Of a DNA stretch of 64,000 nt, positions 8,761-17,836 are shown piece after piece. The DNA comes from Tsuneonella troitsensis (GTDB lineage: Bacteria > Pseudomonadota > Alphaproteobacteria > Sphingomonadales > Sphingomonadaceae): NCBI RefSeq assembly GCF_001441535.1, contig NZ_LMAU01000002.1, forward strand, positions 62,001 through 126,000, read 5' to 3'. The translations under genes were made by a program, and so were the position numbers. Position 1 is the stretch's first letter. Each line of letters opens with the position of its first letter. The notes beneath the pieces are model-generated. The model was not told the origin of the DNA and ran no database searches. It worked only from the letters and a program-made list of their open reading frames with translations.

Positions 8761-11277
8761 ATGGCCGAAACGACCGCACTCGAGCATTTCCGTTACCGAA
8801 TTCGTCGCGACACCCAAGGACTGGTGGCGTGGTTCCGCGGCAACTGGCAGCAAAAGCGCTGGTTCCGTTGGGTTGCGAGCGTCGGAGCGGCGGGACTGTT
8901 ATTTCTCGTCGCGTTCTGGGCATTTCTCGCCAGCGGGCTCCCCGATGCCGAAACGTTGGTAGACTACGAGCCGCCGCTCCCCACGATGGTTCGCGGGCTG
9001 GATGGCGAGATCGTCCACTCTTATGCTCGAGAGCGGCGTGTCCAACTGCAATACGCGGACTTCCCGCAAGGGATGATCGAATCGTTCCTCGCGGCCGAAG
9101 ACAAGACGTTCTTTACCCACGGCGGGGTGGACATCACCGGTACGCTCGGCGCGGTCGTGGACTACGCGACCAAGATGGGTTCGGGCGAACGGGCGGTCGG
9201 TGGGTCGACGATCACTCAGCAGGTCGCCAAGAACATCCTGCTGGGGGATGAATACTCGATCACGCGCAAGCTGAAAGAGATGATCCTGGCCCGCCGGATC
9301 GAGGGCGTGTTGAGCAAGCCGCAAATCCTCGAACTATACCTCAACGAAATACCCCTCGGCCGTCGCAGCTTTGGCGTGCAGGCCGCCAGTCGCGCCTATT
9401 TCGACAAGGATGTCGGCCAGCTCGAACTGCATGAAATGGCCTTTCTGGCGATTCTGCCCAAGGCGCCCGAGCGGTACGGACGGAGCAAGAATGAAGCGCT
9501 TGCCATTTCGCGACGCAACTTCGTGCTCGATCAGATGGTCGCGAACGACTTCATAACGCTGGCTGAAGGCTCGAGCGCGAAAGCGATGCCGCTTGGTTTG
9601 AAACCGTCGCGTTCCGCGGTTCCCGCGGTCGACGCGGGTTACTTCCTCGAGGAAGCGCGCCGCGAGTTGATGGCGCGCTTCGGCGAGAATGCCGAGGACG
9701 GCAAGAACAGCGTCTATGCGGGCGGACTCTGGGTGCGGACCTCGCTCGACCCCGACTTGCAGGAAGCGGCGCGGGACGCGCTGCGTGGCGGAATTCTGCG
9801 CTACAGTGCGGGCAAGTCGTGGCCCGGCCCGCTCGCGACCATCGACGTGTCGGACGACACTTGGCAGTCGCAGCTCGCGGCGTCACCCCTCGGCATCAAC
9901 TACAGGGACTGGCGCGTCGGCGTGGTAACGTCGCGTGAAGGCAACTCCGCCACCATCGGCTTTTCCGACGGCGATACGGCGCCGCTGACGGGCCTGCCCG
10001 ACGGGCTGCGCACCGGCCACGTCATTGCCGCGCAGCCGACCGGAAATTCATACGCCGTCCGCTCCATCCCCGAAGTGTCGGGCGGGTTCCTTGTTCAGGA
10101 GCCCGCGAGCGGGCGCGTTCTGGCGATGCAGGGCGGTTTCGACAGCCGCTTATCCGATTTCAATCGGGCGACGCAGGCGCTGCGCCAACCTGGGTCCACG
10201 ATAAAGCCTTTCGTTTATGCAACCGGTCTCGACCAGGGCATGACCCCCGCTAGCCAAGTGCCCGACCAAGCCTATTGCTTCTATCAGGGCGCTGCGCTGG
10301 GCGAGAAATGCTTTCGCAACTTCGGCGGAGGCGGGGGCGGGGTGCACACGATGCGCTGGGGCCTGGAGCAGAGCCGAAACCTCATGACCGTTCACATTGC
10401 GATGGAAGCGGGAATGCCCAATGTCACCCGCACGTTCGAGCGGGTGGGGATCGGCAAGTACGAGAACTTTCCATCGTTCGCACTCGGTGCGGGCGACACG
10501 ACCGTACTCAAGATGGTGAACGCCTATTCGGCGCTCGCCAACCACGGGCGCCTGCACACGCCGACGATCATCGATTACGTGCAGGACCGCCGCGGCAAGG
10601 TGATCTGGCGGGCCGACCGGCGAGACTGCACCGGTTGCGATATGCCCGAATGGGATGGCAAGGCGATGCCGCGCCTGCCTGCCACCGGTCGTCAGGCGAT
10701 CGATCCGCGCACTGCCTATCAGACCGTCCATATGCTCGAAGGCGTGATCCAGCGCGGTACGGCGGTGCGCCTGCGCGCGCTCGAATTGCCGCTGTTCGGG
10801 AAAACCGGCACCACCAGTGGACCGACCAACGCCTGGTTTGTCGGCGGCAGCCCGGACCTGATCGCCGGCATGTACCTGGGCTTCGACAAGCCGCGGAACA
10901 TGGGCGGCTGGGTGCAGGGAGGCAACACCGCCGGCCCCATGATGATAGATTTCGTCAAGGCCACCCGCGACCGCTGGTCCGCCGATCCTTTCGTCGCGCC
11001 CGCCGGTGTGCGAATGGTCCGTGTCGATCGGCGGAGCGGCAAGCGCGTATTCGATGCCTGGCCCACGAACGACCCGATGGCTTCGGTCATCTGGGAGGCG
11101 TTCAAGCCCGACACCGAACCGCCGCGGGCAACCCGGCAGGACGAGATTGCGGCCAAGCGCAACGAGATACTGGAATTGATCAGGCGGGGCCGCCAGGCGG
11201 AGAACCGAGCTTCGGCCGCGCGTCAGAACGTCGAACGACCCGGCGATTTTGTCGAGGAACAGGGCGGCATCTACTAA
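8761..11277 (+). CDS. mrcA: Penicillin-binding protein 1A (bifunctional glycosyltransferase/transpeptidase)
   Basis: 838-aa class A PBP that polymerises glycan from lipid II and crosslinks the peptides. A cytoplasmic N-tail is followed by one membrane helix (about residues 38-59). The GT51 domain has the catalytic Glu in EDKTFFTHGGVD and the second motif GGSTITQQVAKN. The transpeptidase domain shows all three motifs: S479-x-x-K482 (QPGSTIKPF), the SRN triad in EQSRNLMT, and KTGTT at 681-685. The C-terminus is charged and coil-like. Located just after the amidase gene, suggesting joint expression, and followed after 25 bp by the peroxiredoxin gene. Confidence 0.95.
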   Translation: MAETTALEHFRYRIRRDTQGLVAWFRGNWQQKRWFRWVASVGAAGLLFLVAFWAFLASGLPDAETLVDYEPPLPTMVRGLDGEIVHSYARERRVQLQYADFPQGMIESFLAAEDKTFFTHGGVDITGTLGAVVDYATKMGSGERAVGGSTITQQVAKNILLGDEYSITRKLKEMILARRIEGVLSKPQILELYLNEIPLGRRSFGVQAASRAYFDKDVGQLELHEMAFLAILPKAPERYGRSKNEALAISRRNFVLDQMVANDFITLAEGSSAKAMPLGLKPSRSAVPAVDAGYFLEEARRELMARFGENAEDGKNSVYAGGLWVRTSLDPDLQEAARDALRGGILRYSAGKSWPGPLATIDVSDDTWQSQLAASPLGINYRDWRVGVVTSREGNSATIGFSDGDTAPLTGLPDGLRTGHVIAAQPTGNSYAVRSIPEVSGGFLVQEPASGRVLAMQGGFDSRLSDFNRATQALRQPGSTIKPFVYATGLDQGMTPASQVPDQAYCFYQGAALGEKCFRNFGGGGGGVHTMRWGLEQSRNLMTVHIAMEAGMPNVTRTFERVGIGKYENFPSFALGAGDTTVLKMVNAYSALANHGRLHTPTIIDYVQDRRGKVIWRADRRDCTGCDMPEWDGKAMPRLPATGRQAIDPRTAYQTVHMLEGVIQRGTAVRLRALELPLFGKTGTTSGPTNAWFVGGSPDLIAGMYLGFDKPRNMGGWVQGGNTAGPMMIDFVKATRDRWSADPFVAPAGVRMVRVDRRSGKRVFDAWPTNDPMASVIWEAFKPDTEPPRATRQDEIAAKRNEILELIRRGRQAENRASAARQNVERPGDFVEEQGGIY

Positions 11278-11302
11278 TGCCGCCTATCAAGGGGACACGC
11301 AC

Positions 11303-11848
11303 ATGAAGATGTTCAAGACCATCGCCGCGGCAATCGCGCTTATTGCGGTCCCTGCCTCCGCCAGCCTGCCGATCGGCGCAATGGCGCCTGCATTTGCAAC
11401 CCAGGCGGCGAAGGCCGGAAAGCCCTTCGCTTTCAACCTGCGCAGTGCGCTGGCGAAGGGCCCGGTGGTGCTCTACTTTTACCCCAAGGCCTACACAAAG
11501 GGTTGCACGCTGGAGGCTAACGCCTTTGCCGAGGCAACCCCCGAGTTCGCCAAATACGGCGCGACCGTAGTGGGCATGTCGAACGACGATATCGAGACCC
11601 TCAAGCGCTTCTCGCGCGAAGAATGCCGCGACAAGTTCGCCGTGGCGGTCGCCAATCCGAAAATCGTGCAAGCCTACGATGCCGCACTGGTACGTGATGG
11701 TAAAGACACGGGACTGACGCAGCGGACCAGCTATGTGATCGATCAAAAGGGACGGGTCGCGTTCGTTCACTCCGATCTCGACTACAAGGATCACGTTCGA
11801 CTGACGCTCGCCGCGGTCAAGAAGTTGCAGGCGAACGCCAAGCGCTGA
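11303..11848 (+). CDS. Exported peroxiredoxin (AhpC/TSA-BCP type)
   Basis: 181-aa thioredoxin-fold peroxidase. An N-terminal signal peptide (about 19 residues, ending in ASA) predicts export to the periplasm, unlike the cytoplasmic Bcp. The peroxidatic site is YPKAYTKGCTLEA, matching the family pattern P-x-x-x-T-x-x-C; a second Cys occurs in REECRDKF, and the VIDQKGRV strand follows. ATG 11303 was chosen since it gives the signal peptide directly; frame upstream is the end of mrcA. Likely removes peroxides near the cell wall. Possible readthrough from mrcA, 25 bp away. Confidence 0.88.
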   Translation: MKMFKTIAAAIALIAVPASASLPIGAMAPAFATQAAKAGKPFAFNLRSALAKGPVVLYFYPKAYTKGCTLEANAFAEATPEFAKYGATVVGMSNDDIETLKRFSREECRDKFAVAVANPKIVQAYDAALVRDGKDTGLTQRTSYVIDQKGRVAFVHSDLDYKDHVRLTLAAVKKLQANAKR

Positions 11849-11917
11849 CTTCGCGCCCTTTCGCACCGCGCCATCGTCCGCTAAGCGGCGGCCAAATCCT
11901 GCTGGAGTAAACTGTTC

Positions 11918-13045
11918 ATGCGTGCCGAAGGGCAGGCCCATATCGCCCGTATCGAAGCTGCGCTGGCGCTGGTGCGTCAGTCGCTGGACTGGGAGCGCGC
12001 CCTGCGCCGCCTCGACGAGCTTAACGCTCGTGTCGAGGATCCCAAGCTGTGGGACGATCCCAAGGACGCCGAAGCGGTCATGCGCGAGCGTCGAAGGCTG
12101 GAAAGCGCGATCGGCACGGTGAACGAGATCGGTTCGGAAATGGCGGATGCGATCGAGTTCGTCGAACTGGGTGAGGCCGAGAACGATGCCGAAGTCGAGG
12201 CCGAAGGCCTGGCGACGCTGGCCCGCCTCGCCGAGCGGGCCGATGCCGACAAAGTTCAGGCTCTCCTTTCGGGCGAGGCCGACGGCAACGACACCTATCT
12301 TGAAATCCATGCAGGCGCTGGCGGCACCGAGAGCCAGGACTGGGCCGAGATGCTCCAGCGGATGTACACCCGCTGGGCCGAGCGCCGCGGGTTCAAGGTC
12401 GACCTGGTCGACTACCATTCGGGTGACCAGGCCGGAATCAAGAGCGCGACCCTGCTGATCAAGGGCGAGAACGCTTACGGCTATGCCAAGACCGAGAGCG
12501 GGGTGCACCGGCTCGTCCGGATCAGTCCGTACGACAGCAGCGCAAGGCGGCACACCAGCTTCAGCTCGGTCTGGGTCTATCCGGTTATCGACGACAACAT
12601 CGATATCGACGTCAATCCGGCCGACCTGAAGATCGATACCTACCGTGCCTCGGGGGCAGGTGGGCAACACGTGAATACGACCGATTCGGCGGTACGCATC
12701 ACGCACGTGCCGAGCGGCATCATCGTCGCCAGCCAGATCGACCGGAGCCAGCACAAAAACCGCGAGATTGCCCTCAATATGCTGAAAGCGCGCCTGTTCG
12801 AGGCCGAAATGCGCCGCCGCGAGGAAGCCGCGTCTGCCGAGCATGCGAGCAAGACCGACATCGGATGGGGCCATCAGATCCGCAGCTACGTTCTCCAGCC
12901 GTACCAGATGGTGAAGGACCTCCGCACGGGATATACCTCGCCGACACCCGACGACGTGCTCGACGGTGCGCTCGATCCGTTCATCTCCGCAGCGCTTGCA
13001 CAGCGCGTTACGGGTGAAGCGGTCGAGGTGGAGGACGCCGACTGA
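11918..13045 (+). CDS. prfB: Peptide chain release factor 2
   Basis: 375-aa class I release factor recognising UGA/UAA. The GGQ peptidyl-hydrolysis motif is at residues 248-250 ([16 protein letters not shown]), and the codon-recognition loop lies in the preceding domain. The reading frame is continuous from ATG 11918; the in-frame UGA programmed +1 frameshift found in E. coli prfB is absent, as in many alphaproteobacteria. The stop codon shares one base with the next start (TGATG, 13043-13047), so the methyltransferase gene is likely co-translated. Confidence 0.96.
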   Translation: MRAEGQAHIARIEAALALVRQSLDWERALRRLDELNARVEDPKLWDDPKDAEAVMRERRRLESAIGTVNEIGSEMADAIEFVELGEAENDAEVEAEGLATLARLAERADADKVQALLSGEADGNDTYLEIHAGAGGTESQDWAEMLQRMYTRWAERRGFKVDLVDYHSGDQAGIKSATLLIKGENAYGYAKTESGVHRLVRISPYDSSARRHTSFSSVWVYPVIDDNIDIDVNPADLKIDTYRASGAGGQHVNTTDSAVRITHVPSGIIVASQIDRSQHKNREIALNMLKARLFEAEMRRREEAASAEHASKTDIGWGHQIRSYVLQPYQMVKDLRTGYTSPTPDDVLDGALDPFISAALAQRVTGEAVEVEDAD

Positions 13046-13785
13046 TGCGTCGCGCAGCGATTGTGATGACGGTGCTGGCACTTGCCGGTTGCAAGTGGGC
13101 CGAGCCCGATGATTCCTCGCGCCCCGAAACCGCCCTTGAATTTCCCCAAGCGCACCGGCCCGTATCGGACATTGCCGGCAACCGGTTCTCCAACGAAACC
13201 CAGCGCGACAGTGTGGGCGAAGCGGCCAAGGTAATGGACCTTGCCGAGATCAAGCCCGGGATGACAGTCGCCGACATCGGGGCCGGCGAGGGATATTACA
13301 CCGTTCGCCTGGCCGAAAAGGTCGGTCGCAGGGGGCGTGTGCTGGCGAGCGACATCGACCGCTCCGTAATCGACCGCCTGGGACAGCGCATCGAGCGCGA
13401 ACGGCTCGACAACGTGTCGCTGAAGCTTGGCACTCCCGACGATCCGAAGCTGCCCGAGAACAGCTTCGACCGCGTGTTCCTGGTGCACATGTATCACGAA
13501 GTGCAGGAGCCTTATGCGTTCCTGTGGCGGCTCTGGCCGAGCCTGCGCGAGGATGGCCGAGTGATCGTGGTCGATGTCGATCGACCGACCTCCAACCACG
13601 GCATCGATCCGCTTCTCCTCAGCTGCGAATTCGAGCGCGTGGGCTTCAAGCTCGACGCGTTCAAGGACGCGCCCGAACTGGCCGGGTACTATGCACAGTT
13701 CAAGCGAGCGGCTACGAGGCCGGAACCGTCGGAAATCAAGTCCTGCCGGCGCGACACCGCTGCGGGAACCGCCGCGACGCAATAA
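13045..13785 (+). CDS. SAM methyltransferase-like lipoprotein
   Basis: 246-aa protein with a type II signal peptide and lipobox (LALAGC, Cys near residue 16), then a class I SAM-binding domain: motif I VADIGAGEGYYTVRLAE around residue 75, an acidic strand end ASDIDRSV, and NSFDRVFLVHMYHEVQEP. A lipoprotein signal would place the domain in the periplasm, where SAM is not known to be available, so the activity or location is puzzling. Similar exported methyltransferase-like proteins are known in proteobacteria without assigned function. The start overlaps the prfB stop by one base. Confidence 0.75.
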   Translation: MRRAAIVMTVLALAGCKWAEPDDSSRPETALEFPQAHRPVSDIAGNRFSNETQRDSVGEAAKVMDLAEIKPGMTVADIGAGEGYYTVRLAEKVGRRGRVLASDIDRSVIDRLGQRIERERLDNVSLKLGTPDDPKLPENSFDRVFLVHMYHEVQEPYAFLWRLWPSLREDGRVIVVDVDRPTSNHGIDPLLLSCEFERVGFKLDAFKDAPELAGYYAQFKRAATRPEPSEIKSCRRDTAAGTAATQ

Positions 13786-13811
13786 CTCTCCCGGGGGAGC
13801 AATACAAAGTA

Positions 13812-15218
13812 ATGACATTCAAAGGGTTGCAGCCTGTTCTTTATGGTGGTCGCGAAGTCTGGCCGCTGGTCGAAGGCGGCAAAGGCGTGTCGGCGACTAA
13901 CCATATGAGTTCCGGCGCTTGGGCGGCGGCGGGCGGAATTGGAACCGTCAGCGCCGTAAACGCCGACAGTTACGACGAAGACGGGGTCCCGATTCCGCAG
14001 GTCTACCCTCAGGCCACTCGCAAGGAGCGGTTCGAGCAACTGGTCCGCTATGCCATCGACGGCGCGACCGAACAGGTCCGCCGGGCGCACGAGATTTCAA
14101 ACGGACGCGGTGCCATCAACATCAATGTCCTGTGGGAAATGGGCGGCGCGCAGCAGGTCCTCGAAGGCGTGCTCGAGAATTGTCCCGGTATGATCACGGG
14201 TGTGACCTGCGGCGCCGGGATGCCCTACAAGCTGGCCGAGATCGCGGCTCGATTCAATGTGCACTACTTGCCGATCGTCAGCAGTGCCCGTGCATTTCGC
14301 GCCTTGTGGAAGCGGAGCTATTCCAAGGTCCCCGACCTGATGGCGGCGGTGGTTTACGAGGATCCGTGGCTTGCCGGCGGTCACAATGGCCTCTCGAACG
14401 CCGAAGATCCCTTGAAGCCCGAGGACCCTTACCCCCGGGTCAAGGCGTTGCGCGACACGATGCGGGCCGAAGGCGTCTCTGAAGACACGGCCATCGTGAT
14501 GGCCGGTGGCGTGTGGTTCCTTCGCGAATGGAACGACTGGATCGACAATCCCGAACTCGGGAAAATCATGTTCCAGTTCGGAACGCGCCCGCTTTTGACG
14601 GAAGAAAGTCCGATCCCGCAGGTCTGGAAAGATATGCTCCGCACGGTCGAACCTGGCGACGTGCTGCTTCACCCGTTCTCGCCGACCGGCTTCTATTCGA
14701 GCGCCGTGAAAACCCCGTTCCTGTACGATCTCATCCATCGGTCGGAACGCCAGATCCCCATCTTCAAGCGCGATCAGGAAGAAGGAACCATTCCGCTATC
14801 CGATCACGGAAAGGCGAAGTATTTCTGGGTGCACCCCGGCGACCAGCGAAAGGCGCTCGCCTGGATGCACGAGGGTTTCACCGAACCGTTGAAGACGCCC
14901 GACGACACGGTCGTGTTCGTCACGCCGGAAAGCGCCGAGCAAATCCGGGCGGATCAGCAAGGTTGCATGGGGTGCCTGTCGCACTGCCAGTTTTCGAGCT
15001 GGAAGGACCACGACGACTACACGACGGGTCGCCTGGCGGATCCGCGCAGTTTCTGCATCCAGAAGACCCTGCAGGACATCGCGCATGGCGGCGATCCGGA
15101 CGACAACCTCGCTTTCGCCGGGCATGCTGCCTATCGCTTCAAGCAGGACCCGTTCTATTCGAACAACTATACGCCAACCGTCGCGCAGTTGGTCGAACGG
15201 ATCCTGACCGGGGACTAG
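13812..15218 (+). CDS. Nitronate monooxygenase-like FMN protein
   Basis: 468-aa TIM-barrel protein of the nitronate monooxygenase (2-nitropropane dioxygenase) superfamily. Family signs are GMITGVTCGAGMPYKLAEIA near residue 115, YLPIVSSARA, and VVYEDPWLAGGHNG, the usual glycine/His-rich flavin and active-site loop. It is longer than typical NMO (about 320-350 aa): a C-terminal extension bears a cysteine cluster, CMGCLSHCQF, of unknown role, possibly metal binding. ATG 13812 is preceded by a GGGGGAGC ribosome site. The gene stands 26 bp after the methyltransferase and converges with the next gene, 10 bp apart. Physiological substrate unknown. Confidence 0.75.
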   Translation: MTFKGLQPVLYGGREVWPLVEGGKGVSATNHMSSGAWAAAGGIGTVSAVNADSYDEDGVPIPQVYPQATRKERFEQLVRYAIDGATEQVRRAHEISNGRGAININVLWEMGGAQQVLEGVLENCPGMITGVTCGAGMPYKLAEIAARFNVHYLPIVSSARAFRALWKRSYSKVPDLMAAVVYEDPWLAGGHNGLSNAEDPLKPEDPYPRVKALRDTMRAEGVSEDTAIVMAGGVWFLREWNDWIDNPELGKIMFQFGTRPLLTEESPIPQVWKDMLRTVEPGDVLLHPFSPTGFYSSAVKTPFLYDLIHRSERQIPIFKRDQEEGTIPLSDHGKAKYFWVHPGDQRKALAWMHEGFTEPLKTPDDTVVFVTPESAEQIRADQQGCMGCLSHCQFSSWKDHDDYTTGRLADPRSFCIQKTLQDIAHGGDPDDNLAFAGHAAYRFKQDPFYSNNYTPTVAQLVERILTGD

Positions 15219-15228
15219 CTGGGGGCTT

Positions 15229-15657
15229 TCACCGCCAAAGTTGCATGGAGCGGACGGCGACCGGCAGGGTTTCGTCGTCGCACTGGCCGCTGAGCACGCG
15301 CTCCATCAACTGCCAGTGACGGCGGACGATGGTCTTCTGCCAAACCGAGATGGCGAAGGCCTTGGCCAGAACCGGTTTGCCATCAATTGTCGCCTCGAGC
15401 GCGACCGGAGCCGCGAATACCGCCGATTTCCCGTGCTTGCGCGTGTATATGGTGCCGTATCGGTAACCGGTGCAGCGAATGCGCGAGCCAACCGCCTCGA
15501 GCCAACTGGCGCGATCCAGAATGGTGGGTGGGTCGCCGCCGAAAAGGACGATCATATCGCGAGACGCGAGCGTTTTCATATCCTTGCGGTCCCGAGCGAT
15601 CCAGGCACGCATCCAGCGGTGCTCCAGCGCTTCCATCGTCGATGCGAAGTCATTCAT
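15229..15657 (-). CDS. NTF2-like (DUF4440/SnoaL) protein
   Basis: 142-aa protein with the cone-shaped NTF2-like pattern: an N-terminal helix pair (ALEHRWMRAWIARDRKDM), then LASRDMIVLFGGDP, and later strands ending in the W-x-L segment RRHWQLMERV. Such proteins often bind small ligands or act as isomerases or hydrolases, but nothing here fixes an activity. No signal peptide. The gene runs on the minus strand 44 bp downstream of the 2-hydroxyacid dehydrogenase gene, so both may share a transcript. Confidence 0.6.
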   Translation of the reverse strand: MNDFASTMEALEHRWMRAWIARDRKDMKTLASRDMIVLFGGDPPTILDRASWLEAVGSRIRCTGYRYGTIYTRKHGKSAVFAAPVALEATIDGKPVLAKAFAISVWQKTIVRRHWQLMERVLSGQCDDETLPVAVRSMQLWR

Positions 15658-15701
15658 AACCCGCCGAATACCGCAGATCGGTCGGCAGGCAAGCGTGGTC
15701 G

Positions 15702-16709
15702 CTAGACCAGACCCTCCAGAACCTGATCGGGCGGTCGATGGCCGTCTGCCCAGAACCGGATATTGGCGATGACCTTTTCGCCGGCCTGTTCGCGGCCTTC
15801 GATGGTCGCGCTACCGATGTGTGGCTGGGCGATGACGTTGGGTAGGGCCACGAGACGTTCGTCCACCCGCGGCTCCTCGGGAAAGACGTCGAGGCCCGCG
15901 CCGCCAAGATGACCGCTTTCCAGCGCTGCGATCATAGCGTCGTAATCGACGAGATCGGCTCGCGCGGTGTTGATGAGGATAGCCCCTGGTTTCATCGCCG
16001 CAATCCGTTTCGCATCGATTATGCCCTTAGTCTCGGCGGACGAGGGGCAGTGCAGGGTGACGATATCGGATTCCGCTAATAGGCTATCGAGATCTTCGAC
16101 CCAGGTCGCCCCGAACATGGCCTCGACTGCTTCGGGCAGGCGGCGGCGATTATGATACCGGATGTCGAGCCCGAATGCGCGCGCGCGAAATGCCACGGCT
16201 TGCCCGATGCGGCCCATCCCGACGATACCCAGGACCTTGCCGGCAAGCTTGCGGCCCAAAAGCGCGCTCGGCGCCCAACCGGTCCATTCGCCCCGGCGGA
16301 TGAGCGATGTGCCTTCGCGCAGCCGGCGCGGCACGCCGATTATCAGCGCCATCGTCAGGTCGGCAGTGTCGTCCGTGAACACGCTCGGGGTGTTGGTGAC
16401 GATGATTTTCTTCGCCCGCGCCGCGCCAAGGTCTATGTGATCCACTCCTGCGCCGAAGCTGGCGATCAGACCGAGCTGCGGACCGGCCGCAGCGATCAGG
16501 TCGGCGTCGATCCGATCGGTAACCGTCGGTACCAGCACATCGGCCTGCTGCACCGCGGCGACGAGCGCCTCGCGACTCATCGGCACATCTTCGCGGTTGA
16601 GCGCCGTGTCGAACAGCTCGCTCATGCGCGTTTCGACTGATGGCAGCAGGTGGCGCGTCACCACGACTTTCGGCTTGGCGGTCCGGCGCGGTGTGGGGCG
16701 TTCGCTCAT
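15702..16709 (-). CDS. D-isomer-specific 2-hydroxyacid dehydrogenase (glyoxylate/hydroxypyruvate reductase type)
   Basis: 335-aa NAD(P)H-dependent dehydrogenase reducing a 2-keto acid to the D-hydroxy acid. The Rossmann motif is GIVGMGRIGQAVAFRARAFG near residue 165. Catalytic residues are visible: Arg in INTARADLVD, Glu in FPEEPRVDE, and His in QPHIGSATIE. The first 15 residues are basic and poorly conserved. The sequence after the glycine motif (RYHNRRR) suggests NADPH preference, an inference from the arginines. It is the first gene of a two-gene minus-strand unit and diverges from the SH3 gene. Confidence 0.9.
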   Translation of the reverse strand: MSERPTPRRTAKPKVVVTRHLLPSVETRMSELFDTALNREDVPMSREALVAAVQQADVLVPTVTDRIDADLIAAAGPQLGLIASFGAGVDHIDLGAARAKKIIVTNTPSVFTDDTADLTMALIIGVPRRLREGTSLIRRGEWTGWAPSALLGRKLAGKVLGIVGMGRIGQAVAFRARAFGLDIRYHNRRRLPEAVEAMFGATWVEDLDSLLAESDIVTLHCPSSAETKGIIDAKRIAAMKPGAILINTARADLVDYDAMIAALESGHLGGAGLDVFPEEPRVDERLVALPNVIAQPHIGSATIEGREQAGEKVIANIRFWADGHRPPDQVLEGLV

Positions 16710-16796
16710 TTACCGTGGGCTAGTGGGTCGGGGGCGGGGCGGTCAAGCGCTGCTCGCTTGCGCCCGACTTGGCTAAGGCGCTAACGCAAGGGCAAC

Positions 16797-17255
16797 ATGA
16801 GATTTACGATCATCATCGCCGCTCTTTTCCTTGCGACGCCAGCCATCGCTCAGGATCGGGAGGTGCCGTACTGGGCGACGATCAAAGCGGAAACGCTCAA
16901 CATGCGTGCCGGCCCCGGCAGGGACTTCCCGATTCGCTGGGTCTATCGGCGCGCTGGCCTTCCGCTCAAGGTGATCCGCGTCCACGAGGGGTGGCGCTTG
17001 GTACGCGATCCCGCGGGAGACGAGGGCTGGGTGACCGCGAACCTGTTGAGCAGGGACCGCGGGGCGCTGGTCGTCGGCGATGGGCTTGCGGCAATTCGGG
17101 CGGAACCGTCCGACGGGGCAAAGCTCAAGTGGAACGCCGAGGTGGGCGTTGTCGTCGGACTGCGCGATTGCGAGGCCAACTGGTGCGAGGTGGATGCCAG
17201 CGGACGCAGGGGGTTTATCCGGGCTTCTCGACTTTGGGGTGCGGGAAAGCCCTGA
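16797..17255 (+). CDS. Secreted SH3-domain protein
   Basis: 152-aa protein with a clear signal peptide (MRFTIIIAALFLATPAIAQ) and two bacterial SH3-like units. The first has the hallmark KAETLNMRAGPGRDFPIRW followed by WRLVRDPAGDEGWVTANLL; the second, around GLAAIRAEPSDGAKL to NWCEVDASGRRGFI, is similar. Such proteins bind cell wall or other periplasmic partners. The single-gene unit is followed by a candidate terminator before the converging lipoprotein gene. Confidence 0.8.
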   Translation: MRFTIIIAALFLATPAIAQDREVPYWATIKAETLNMRAGPGRDFPIRWVYRRAGLPLKVIRVHEGWRLVRDPAGDEGWVTANLLSRDRGALVVGDGLAAIRAEPSDGAKLKWNAEVGVVVGLRDCEANWCEVDASGRRGFIRASRLWGAGKP

Positions 17256-17264
17256 CGGACGAGA

Positions 17265-17291
17265 CCGGGCCGGTCGCGACAACCGACCCGG
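17265..17291. terminator. Candidate terminator hairpin between SH3 gene and lipoprotein gene
   Basis: Arms 17265-17273 and 17283-17291 pair over 8 of 9 positions (one C/A mismatch) in the 46-bp gap between converging genes. No T-run follows, so this is a weak call. Confidence 0.35.
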
Positions 17292-17301
17292 ATCTTGAGC
17301 A

Positions 17302-17703
17302 TCAACCGGTTGCAGGTGTGCTCGTTGCCGTCATGCCCGCGTCGCTGGTCGCGGTGAACGTGCCGCCGGCGTCGCTCGGCTGAGGGGTCCAGCACATCTT
17401 CCCCTGATTTTCGCCATCGCCCTCAGGGTCGAAGCAATGTTTGCCGTCTTCGACCACGTGCGTTCCTGTGACATCGCCATCGGGGCCGGTCGCGGAATAC
17501 GTTCCGTCGGCGTTGACGGTGAACTGGGCGGTGGTGCCGTCGCCATAGGTGACATCGTATAGCGTTCCGGCGACGGGTCCGGCAGCCGCGGGGGCTGCGG
17601 CAACCGGTTCTGCTGCGGGTTCCGCGGGAGCGGGTTCGGCGGCTTCTTGCGAACATCCGGCCAGGGCGAATGCGCCGGCCAGCACGATCAGGGTCGTTCT
17701 CAT
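17302..17703 (-). CDS. Small lipoprotein with CFDPEGD motif (paralogue 1)
   Basis: 133-aa predicted lipoprotein: signal peptide with lipobox ALAGC (Cys near residue 17), an Ala/Pro/Glu-rich linker of about 30 residues, then a short beta-rich domain with TVNADGTYSATG, KHCFDPEGDGEN and MCWTPQPSD. The two Cys in the domain may form a disulfide. The next gene upstream on the same strand encodes a paralogue with the same order of motifs. Function unknown; outer-membrane or periplasmic location is inferred from the lipobox. Confidence 0.7.
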   Translation of the reverse strand: MRTTLIVLAGAFALAGCSQEAAEPAPAEPAAEPVAAAPAAAGPVAGTLYDVTYGDGTTAQFTVNADGTYSATGPDGDVTGTHVVEDGKHCFDPEGDGENQGKMCWTPQPSDAGGTFTATSDAGMTATSTPATG

Positions 17704-17787
17704 GGTAGTCTCCCAAGAGCGACCGCGCCGCCATTTACCACGATCCGACCCGTCGCGTCGAGCATATCGAAAGCTGGGAGAGAACGA

Positions 17788-17814
17788 GAAGGGCGACTGC
17801 CCAGGCCGCCCTTC
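17788..17814 (-). terminator. Candidate terminator between the two lipoprotein genes
   Basis: A perfect 8-bp stem (17788-17795 with 17807-17814) with an 11-nt loop sits 23 bp after the upstream lipoprotein stop, followed on the minus strand by a T/C-rich stretch. It suggests the two paralogues are at least partly separate transcripts. Confidence 0.45.
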
Positions 17815-17836
17815 CACGTCCAATGGACGACCCCGC

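Noticed and set aside
11918-12000. Programmed +1 frameshift in prfB
   Set aside because: The frame is continuous from ATG 11918 and no CTT-TGA-type site is seen near codon 25.
11180-13081. A 633-codon frame opposite the peroxiredoxin and prfB genes
   Set aside because: It is the complement of two certain genes and has no plausible start or motif.
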